Assembly: GCF_027887165.1 (NCBI RefSeq)
Contig: NC_077229.1
Coordinates: forward strand, 111,415,520-111,479,519
Reading direction: 5' to 3'
DNA length: 64,000 nt
DNA from: Monodelphis domestica
Taxonomy: Eukaryota > Chordata > Mammalia > Didelphimorphia > Didelphidae
Shown here: piece after piece, positions 56,871-64,000 of the stretch
Layout: every line of letters starts with the position of its first letter
How positions within the stretch are numbered: the first letter of the stretch is position 1
The notes under the pieces: generated by a model
The model's database searches: none
Seen by the model: the letters and a program-made list of their open reading frames with translations, nothing else
Told to the model about the DNA's origin: nothing
Made by a program: the position numbers and the translations under genes

Positions 56871-57177
56871 ACATTTGCCATGTCCTGTCCTAATCACTGG
56901 ATTATTTTTTTTTTCTGGAATAGTACCTGCCCCAAGCTCTCATTCCACTGTGTATTTCCCCCACTGCTATTTTTCAGTGATTATCAATTTCACTTAACCA
57001 ATTAATATCAGTTTTATCAAAGTGGTATTTACTTCTGAATGTATAGCTGAAGTTGGAACATAATCCCCAACACTTGGGGGGGACATACATACCCCTATCT
57101 ACACAGGACATACTTTTATTTACATAATTAAGATTTTCTTCATCACTTTCTTTATCAGACTCCCTAGTGCAGTTCAA

Positions 57178-57335
57178 ACTAGATTAAAATGTAATTGGGA
57201 AGTGTTTAACTATATATAACAATAAAAATATAATACAACATGGATAATATGAATTAAGGTTTTCAAAGTTAGTTTGTGGCCAACAGGGATCCATATCTCT
57301 GTTAGAGTTTGACACCACTGGTCTAAATAATTAAC
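57178..57335 (+). mobile_element. unclassified interspersed repeat
   Basis: 'agattaaaatgtaattggga' at the left and 'gagtttgacaccactggtct' at the right form a repeat phrase I associate with marsupial genomes. The class is unsure. Confidence 0.4.
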
Positions 57336-57412
57336 CACACAATAAATCAATATCTAATTTGTAGTATTTGCTAATTTCTGAAGTGTATAACAAATGGCTA
57401 AGTTTGAACTGA

Positions 57413-57690
57413 CACAAATCCTGTGCCCTCTGCCACTGTAGCCTCAGAGAGTGAGTCTGAGGCTTCATCAGTTTCTTCATTGAGTTCAACCACTAAATTT
57501 ACTTCTAAATGTGCTACAGAGGCTGCGTGGATGAGTCTGGGTGTCTGCTATGCTTCACTGTTCTGGGAATAACTCTTGGCACTTTTTTCTTCACTGTCTG
57601 GCTTTTGGTATATACAAGCATAGAATATAGTACCTCTCCTTATGGTGGTTCCTTCTTTTGATATTCGCCAGGTATTAGCTAGCTTCAATT
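57413..57690 (-). pseudogene. possible protein-coding remnant of unknown origin
   Basis: A minus-strand frame from about 57690 to a TAG at 57413 reads through about 90 codons with a single internal stop near its middle. It includes NTWRISKEGTTIRRGTIFYA, then YQKPDSEEKSAKSYSQNSEA, and an acidic end, ELNEETDEASDSLSEATVAE. Composition is unlike the surrounding repeats. I do not recognise the family. It could be a decayed gene or retroelement fragment, or chance. Confidence 0.25.
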
Positions 57691-57699
57691 TCCTTCACC

Positions 57700-58038
57700 A
57701 AAAAGTAGGAAAAAAAATAGATACAACAGAGAAGGCCTAGTTGATGAGCTAGAGATCTGGGACCCCTGACTCTACTGAAGACTTATTCTTGATGTCTTCA
57801 TTAAAAGATAGCTGGAGGAAAATGAGCAACACACATTTTATTTTAGCCAGTTAGTGCCTTTTGAATGCATTCTAGTTCCTCTATTAACAGATCAGAAGTC
57901 TACATGTTCCAGATCAGGATACTTCCATTACATGCCATTGTGCTTTTTTTTTTAACACATTGAATCCCTTTCTCTTGTAAGAGTCAGAATATAAGAGGTT
58001 AATATGAAAAGTTGGACTAGATTATTTAAGAATAGGGT
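57700..58038. other. unassigned sequence
   Basis: Nothing recognised. Confidence 0.4.
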
Positions 58039-58607
58039 TGCCAGGAATTTAATCAATTCCAAAATGTCTTTTGTGTAACAATTCATTTATAAAATATAGA
58101 AAGAGTGAAAGTAAAAAAAATCAGAGAGAGGATAGGGTAATATATCCAACCCCTGGCTCAACCCAGGCAGGGCTAATTAGTCCTTAGCTGGCGGGTCCTC
58201 AGCCTTGAGCCCAGGACCTGAGGATACAGAAAACCTTTCTCAAGAGGGTAGGCCGGCCTCTCTTGAGGCTAATCCCTTCAGAAATTCAGCCTTTCTTCAC
58301 TCACCCCACAGGTCCTCAGTCAGAGCTCCTCGAAGGTCAAGTTGAAGACCTCTTCACAGGAAGTTCTTGGCATTTTTAAAGATTATTTCTTTTCATCACT
58401 TCCTGTGACTTCCTTCCATTTTACGTGCACTAGTTACCAGTAAAGCTTTGCTTAGAACTGCCTGGGAGCAGTTCGTTGATTCTGATTCATCACGCACTAT
58501 CGCACACGTGGCTCACAGACCTCCGCCACTCAAGTGTAAGTGGGATGTATACGGTTCTGGTGATTAAATCTAAAAATGGGCAGGGGAGAGTTAATTTAAT
58601 CTTCACA
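58039..58607 (-). mobile_element. solo LTR, CpG-bearing
   Basis: A block of distinctly higher GC and CpG content sits in AT-rich flanks. It begins TGCCAGGAATTTAATC and ends AATCTTCACA (TG...CA on the plus strand). The end next to 58039, read on the minus strand, is '...attcctggca', a form common at the 3' end of retroviral LTRs, so I infer minus orientation. No flanking duplication and no internal genes were found. Confidence 0.5.
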
Positions 58608-58619
58608 CTCTTATTCTCA

Positions 58620-59065
58620 CAACTCCACTGCAATAATATTTGAACTTTTTTAACATGCTTCTCTCCCACTAAAATATGAGGTTTTTGAAGATAGAGACTA
58701 TTTTTACCTCATTTTATTCCCCCTAGCACTTCATTGTTAAGTGGCTTAACAAATGGTTATTGATTCAGCATAATGGATGTCTTGTTTTTAGTAAGAATAA
58801 ATGTCACAACTAATTTTTTTCTTACTTTGCTAACTTCATGGTAATATTTTTATACCTAAATCATGGTTCCATCTATTTTTCTTTTCTTTACCAGCCCCTG
58901 GACCTTACAATTCTTATGACCAGATAATATTACATCTCATATTTCCCCCTATAGTATATAACATGGCAGTCCAAAAAAGAACCCCTTCAGTTTTTGCTTT
59001 TTGGGCTTAGTGTTTCGTTCATAGTAGGTGCTTAGTTAAATGCTTGTTGAATTAAACTTACATTA
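58620..59065 (+). mobile_element. two L2-type LINE 3' ends
   Basis: One lies at 58620-58775 ('taaaatatgaggtttttgaa', end 'aatggttattgattca'), and a shorter one at 58990-59060 ('catagtaggtgcttagttaa'). Confidence 0.55.
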
Positions 59066-59118
59066 AGCTGCATTAAGAGAAGTAAAATCCATAATGAGCA
59101 CATACAATAGCCCTAGAA

Positions 59119-59436
59119 CAGTGATGGTGAACCTACGGCACAGGTGCCAAAGATGATACACAAGTTCCATTCGGTGGGTATGAAGCCGTCCCCCACCTCC
59201 ACCCCCAGTTCATTACTAGAAAGGCAGAGGGACTCAGGTGGCTCCCTTCGCCCTTTCCACATTTTTTCACATCACCCACCCCTCTGACTAGCAGCCTATT
59301 GGGACTGCTTTCTCCTTCTCTTGTATGGGATAAGGGATGGGGCGGGGTCCACCTGACGGTGGTGAGGGAGGGGCATAACATGGCATGCAGTGGGGGGGGG
59401 GGTAGCACTCCATCTCTGAAGGGTTTCCCATCACTG
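59119..59436 (+). mobile_element. hAT miniature element, copy 3 (best ends)
   Basis: The left end CAGTGATGGTGAACCTACGG and the right end GGGTTTCCCATCACTG are inverted repeats of each other (outer 9 bp identical). The 8-bp duplications CCCTAGAA (59111-59118) and TCCTAGAC (59437-59444) match at 6 of 8 and fit the central CTAG/TA preference of Charlie-type hAT insertion. There is no transposase. Confidence 0.92.
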
Positions 59437-59444
59437 TCCTAGAC

Positions 59445-59900
59445 TGTTCAGCCCACATCAACAATATTATGCTCTGTTCTGTGTGCCATATTTTAGAAAA
59501 GACAGATAAGCTAGAGCATGTCCAGAGCAGAGAAACCAAAATGGGAGAAGACTCAAGGTCATACTACTTACTTTAAACATCAATTGTAGGAACGTGGGAA
59601 ATAATGACTGCCTTCAGGTATTTGGACCATTTTATTGTTCTATCTGGTCTTAGAGGCAAAAGGAATAGGTAGAAATTTCAGTTCCACAAAAAAAAAGATA
59701 GAATTATTTAAAAGTGAAATGGCTTTCATTGGAGGTAGTGAGTCTGTTGTATAGAGGTCTTCAAGTGGAAGTTACTTGGAGGTGGAAGACAAGGAGGTGT
59801 ACACTGGAGGGAATTTTTTTGTTCAAGTACTCTACTCACTGAACTAGGTCTACCACTCTGAGGTCTCTTCCAACCCTTAAGATTCTGTGATTCTTTCTGT
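59445..59900 (+). mobile_element. CR1/L3-type LINE 3' end
   Basis: 'ggtagtgagtctgttgtata', 'gaggtcttcaagtggaagtt' and 'gaggtctcttccaaccctta' followed by 'gattctgtgattct' give the standard CR1/L3 3' terminus with its ATTCT-type end. Confidence 0.8.
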
Positions 59901-60454
59901 CCAGATTGTTTTCAGAAAAGAACTTGTATCCTTGGGAATCTTACACTTACAATTCTGAACTCCATTATTTTAGTTACTGATATGCAAATTACCACTGCAT
60001 TCCACTTGGCCACTAATTAACCCCAAAACCTTTTCTTCCTGTTTGAGCAAAAAATAAGGTAATCCTACTAGTTATCTGATTTAAGGCAAAAGAACCTTCC
60101 TTTGTTTATCCATTGTGGTTGACCTACTTATTTACATCATAAGCTAATATGTAATTTCTATTTAGGAAGTGAAGATAGACTAACATCTCAATCATAGAAT
60201 TTCAAGCTGAAAGGAATTTTGGAAATTATCTAATCTTAGCTTATTCCTTTTTTTACTTATAACTTGATTGCTCTGACTAATGTCTCTCCAGGAAAGACCT
60301 ATTTACCTACTTCAGGGTTCTCTGATATCTTAAGACAACTGGGGAGAAAGGGTCCTTTGCCATCTGCTAAAGCTTCTTTTATCTCATTTTTACGACCCCA
60401 ATGTTTAGTACTCTAGTTACATTTAATCATTTAGATAGGATTAACTTGTGCAAA
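59901..60454. other. intron-like sequence with a MIR remnant
   Basis: A MIR-like phrase is at 60190-60250. Otherwise nothing. Confidence 0.4.
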
Positions 60455-61480
60455 AGGATATTTAGTCAGTCAGCAAGCATATATTACTATATGCTATGTC
60501 AGGTAGTGTGCTAAGCCCTGGGTATTTAAAGAACAAGACAAAAACAATCTGATTTCAGCAGAATTTACTGCTTTACTAATGGAATTAACATGCAACCATG
60601 TACTAACAAAATATATATGGGATAATTTGTGGATAGTCTCTTGAAGGAAGGTACTAGCATGAAGGGAAGGGAGAAAAGAGTTGAGATTTTAGTTGGGGCT
60701 TGAAGAAAGCCTAGGAAGCCAGGAGGCAGAGATGAGGAAGACAATTACACAAATGGGAGAAAGACAGTGAAAATACCTGGAATTAGGAGATGGAGTTTCA
60801 TGTGTAAGAAACTTCAAGGAGGCCAATGTCACTGAATTGGAGGAGGGAGTAACAAGGTGAAAAATATAAGAGAGGAAGGCAGGTTATGAAGGGCTTTAAA
60901 AGGCAAAGAATTTTATATTTGATCCTGCAAGTAAGAGAGCCACCTGAGTTTGGGTGGAGAGGTGACATAGTCAGACCTGTGCTATAGGAGATGGCCTGAA
61001 AAAGAGAGAAACTTGCAGCAGACAAGCCAGCTTAGTAGGCTAGTGCAGTAGCCCAGATGTGAGGTGATGAGGTCCTATACCAAGTTGGTTGCATTGTCTG
61101 GAGAGAATGGAGCTAGGGGGTGGGGGACTTATCTGAGATTTTATAACATAAAATTGTCTGCACTTGACAACTGATTGATTGGGGAGAGGGAGAGGTTTGG
61201 AGAGAGTGAAGTATTGACACATGTGATCCTGGGTCACCAAGGGAGTCCTGATAGGGAAGAGAAGAGTGTGTTGGTTGCACAAGCACTATGATGGCCTGGG
61301 AAAGAATCAAGGGTAGGTGGAGGAAATGGAGATTATGATGAGGATGAAGAACAGAGGTTGGAATTGCAAGGAGAGAAGGAATGATAATAGGTTATGAAGA
61401 GAAAAAAGAATGCCCCTTGGTGTAAGGTTAGAAGTTGCGGTAGAGAGAAAAACTTTCAGCCAGGCTCTGAACTCTTGGAA
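60455..61480 (-). mobile_element. L2-type LINE, 1-kb 3' half
   Basis: The antisense 3' terminus is near 60465 ('cagtcagcaagcatatatta', 'tgtgctaagccctgggtatt'). It is followed by 'gccaggaggcagagatgagg', 'gggctttaaaaggcaaagaa' and 'gtagcccagatgtgaggtga'. Confidence 0.75.
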
Positions 61481-61848
61481 GGAGAATATTCTGGAGGTTG
61501 GTAGATAGTAGCCACTAGAATCTTGCTTGCTTGGTTAATAGATTAAATGAATTTAAATAAGGAGAGTTTATTGAGTGATGGTGGTAGTGGCAGTGGGAAG
61601 GAAGGAGTATCTTGTCAGGAATATGAGTGAAAGTACAACCAGTGCTTGAAAGTGTAGAAGCCTGGTTTCAGTGAGTGCCAGAAAAGAGACAGAATAAAAA
61701 AGAAAAATATCTAAGAAGATTTGTCCATGGCACAGGCATTCCAGGGAACTTAATAGAGAGGAGTTGAGTGGTTTTAAAGTAGGATGATGCAAGAGTTGAC
61801 TCAAGGGGATAGGAATAAGGGAATGGCATCTTGGGGGTTCAGAATTAC
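61481..61848. other. unassigned sequence
   Basis: May be further LINE-derived sequence on the minus strand. A frame at 61568-61918 has no motif I recognise. Confidence 0.3.
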
Positions 61849-61849
61849 T

Positions 61850-62010
61850 TAGAGGAGCAGCTAAGTAGGATAAGTGGATAAAAACTCCAGACTTGGAGTC
61901 AGGAGGACCTGGGCTCAAAACTGGCTTCAGACCCTTTCCAGCTATGTGATCCTGGGTGAGTCTCCATTTGCTCAGCCTTTGCTATATTCTTCTGTCTAAA
62001 AATTGCTACG
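61850..62010 (+). mobile_element. tRNA-derived SINE, truncated
   Basis: 'gagcagctaagtaggataag', 'tggagtcaggaggacctggg', 'agctatgtgatcctgggtga', with the end block lost. Confidence 0.8.
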
Positions 62011-62050
62011 AAGAGAGCATGCAAGATTTATTTATTTTTTTTATTTCCCT

Positions 62051-62070
62051 GGGGGGGGGGGGGGGGGGGG
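62051..62070 (+). repeat. G20 homopolymer
   Basis: Twenty consecutive G bases, followed by AGG. Run length may be an assembly estimate. Confidence 0.9.
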
Positions 62071-62074
62071 AGGT

Positions 62075-62160
62075 TGCAACAGCTCCTTGAGGGCAAGGAT
62101 TGACTTTTTGTATCCCTAATGATGAGCATAATTCCCGGCTCATAGTAAGCATTATATATA
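62075..62160 (+). mobile_element. L2-type LINE 3' end, short
   Basis: 'agctccttgagggcaaggat' then 'cccggctcatagtaagca'. Confidence 0.65.
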
Positions 62161-62594
62161 GTATCTCATTTTACTCTACCAGTATATTCTTGAAGACTTT
62201 TACCTAAGTTGAAAGTCATGTATAATAATGAACATTGTTATTTCTTATATGAACATACCTAGACACTTTATGACTTTTCTAATTAAATAGCATTAATGAA
62301 AGAGAAACACTGCTCTGATGTAGACACACTTGGGAGCTGATGTTTGGTGCAAAACAGTGTAATGACTCAGACTAACACTTCTCTAGAGTGAGAATGAGTG
62401 TGTTTGGGTGAACAGCTGAGGGACTTTACCCTGCTTGGGAAAATGGCATGTAGTTAGTCTATAATTAAAAATTTTGTGTTTTACATGTTTTTGTTTCAAT
62501 TGCAAGTCAGGTATACCTGAATTCGTATATGTTGAGTTTTTGTAAAACAGGGTCCTATTTTAACTGTAATACATGATCCCAATATGTCCTGAGG
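62161..62594. other. intron-like sequence, nothing recognised
   Basis: No gene recognised. Confidence 0.4.
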
Positions 62595-63140
62595 GCATAT
62601 TTCTCTATTTAGTCAATTTAGAACATTATTCCTTGGTTACAAGAATCATATTCTCCCCCCCCCCCCTCTTCCCGTAGCCAACGGCACTGAGGTTTACATG
62701 TGTACTTAATCAGAACCTATTTCCATGTTGTTGATGTTTGCATTAGGATGGTCATATAGAGTCTACATCCCCAATCATATCCCCTTCAACTTGTGTAATC
62801 AAGCAGTTGTTTTCCTTCTGTATTTCTACTACCAGTTTTTCCTCTGAATGTGGATAGTGTTCTTTCTCGAAAATCCCTGAGTTGATCAGGATCACTGCAT
62901 TGCCACTAATGGAGCAGTCCATTATTTTTTATTGTGTGTATCAATCTCTGTGTACAGTGTTCTCCTGGTTCTGCTCCTCTCACTCTGCATCAATTCCTGG
63001 AGGTCATTCCAATTCACATGGAATTTCTCCAGTTCATTATTCCTTTGAGCACAATAGTATTCCATCACCAATATATACCACAATTTGTTCAATCATTCCC
63101 CAATTGAAGGGCATCCCCTCATTGTCCAACCAAATGATAT
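62595..63140 (-). mobile_element. L1 3' end (ORF2 C-terminus and 3' UTR)
   Basis: The plus-strand order is a C-run, 'gaacctatttccatgttgtt', 'cacaatagtattccatcacc', 'ttccccaattgaagggcatc'. It matches the copy at 24706-25410 but is more diverged. A minus frame ending near 63037 keeps DNEGMPFNWGMIEQIVVYIG and DGILLCSKE, remnants of the ORF2 C-terminal blocks. Confidence 0.85.
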
Positions 63141-63513
63141 TCATAAAACAGATTTGGCCATATTCAGGAATCTTCAATAATTGGAGTATTATCTCTAAGT
63201 TAAAATACAAAATTTCAACAGTTTGGCTCAAGCTTATCTTTTTCAGGTTTATTTAATGCTACTCCTCTTTCTACACCTCTCTTCCAGTCAACCTAACCCA
63301 CTAATCATTTTCTTCACACACTTCCATCTTCCATTTCTGACCTACCTTCATGTATCTTTGTTACATATACTCTTTCCTCACGTGCTTCTGGTTTCTTTCA
63401 GAGCCTCACTGATGTGCCAGTGATTTTCAAAGTGAGGATAGACCATTTGGCCTGTTGAAATCAGTGAGGTGGGTAGATGGTGTCCATCACCCCCTCTCCC
63501 AATAGGGCTAGGC
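63141..63513. other. unassigned sequence
   Basis: C/T-rich text with no motif. No gene. Confidence 0.35.
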
Positions 63514-63927
63514 CAGTGATGACAAACCTTTTAGAGACAGAGTGCCGTGCCGTGCCCCTCCCTACCATGAGTGTTGGGCACATCCTGTTCCCCCTTTATA
63601 TAACACAGAGAAGGAAGAAAACTCTCCCATTGGGATGCTAGGCAGAGGGGTGGGTGAAGTGTGGCATGTCCTCAGCTAGTATAGAGAGGGGGAGGGGGAG
63701 GGGGAGTGGCCCCAGTGCTCCACCTTTGAGCAGCCCACCTTACTCCCTGTGTGCTCTCAATGGGCTGTTGGGGTGGGGTGGGCGTTGTGTGTGAATAAAT
63801 GTGGTGGAGAGGGGGAAGGGGAGCAGCTCTGACCAAGTCCCTCTGCCTTTCTAGTAATGAATTCTGGAGGGGTAGGGAGGACATGCGTGTGTCCACAGAG
63901 CACTCTGTGCTATCTTTGGCACCCATG
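63514..63927 (-). mobile_element. hAT miniature element, copy 4, reverse orientation
   Basis: It starts CAGTGATGACAAACCTTTTA, the right-hand terminal repeat of the family in reverse. It ends at 'ctatctttggcacccatg', with part of the other terminal repeat deleted. Duplications GGCTAGGC (63506-63513) and AGCTAGGC (63928-63935) match at 7 of 8. Confidence 0.82.
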
Positions 63928-64000
63928 AGCTAGGCTCTCTCCTTAAAATGGAATTTGGGGGGGAAACCAAGCAAGCAGAGGAAAAGAATGTAGTTTCCCG

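Overview
This window reads as euchromatic genomic DNA of a marsupial mammal. The evidence is the repeat content: tRNA-derived CORE/MIR SINEs, SINEs that carry the tail of an RTE LINE, a BovB-type RTE reverse transcriptase remnant, L1 copies of the marsupial type, many CR1/L2/L3 LINE remnants, one small hAT transposon family and three solo LTRs. I cannot tell American from Australian lineages. No protein-coding exon, tRNA, rRNA or CRISPR is supported, and the longest reading frames are low-complexity or transposon-derived.

The one gene-like landmark is a CpG island at about 11.9-13.2 kb. It has several GC boxes, a CCAAT box and a CRE/AP-1-like site, and is followed by a plausible ATG-free first exon on the plus strand with a consensus splice donor (exon end 12923, GT at 12924). 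No coding exon follows in the next 51 kb, so the rest of the window is best read as a very long first intron of a gene whose coding exons lie beyond position 64000. The gene cannot be named from this sequence. The CpG island lies between two degenerate tandem arrays. A GC-box array lies upstream (about 11955-12360). Downstream is a C-rich array (about 13290-14240) whose units are built on a short hairpin, GCAGTGGA-loop-TCCACTGC. The downstream array is the most unusual structure in the window.

Region 1-11.9 kb is intergenic or upstream DNA dominated by old repeats: CR1/L3 reverse transcriptase (360-960), a solo LTR (about 1760-2590), RTE/BovB (3440-4150), L2 and MIR fragments, a SINE inside a SINE (9362-10005), a perfect 18-bp hairpin (9122-9161), and an L2 fragment closely bracketed by mariner-like inverted repeats (10505-11137).

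Region 14.2-64 kb is intron-like. It holds several L1 remnants on the minus strand, including a young-looking 5'-truncated L1 with a perfect 14-bp target duplication (24706-25410). An L1 at 30985-33560 carries a SINE, a 309-bp LTR and a hAT element. Four copies of one hAT miniature element (32712, 48944, 59119, 63514) each keep recognisable 8-bp target duplications. There are also many L2/CR1 fragments, two short tandem duplications and several microsatellites. Between these are single-copy-looking stretches, listed below, in which I recognise nothing.
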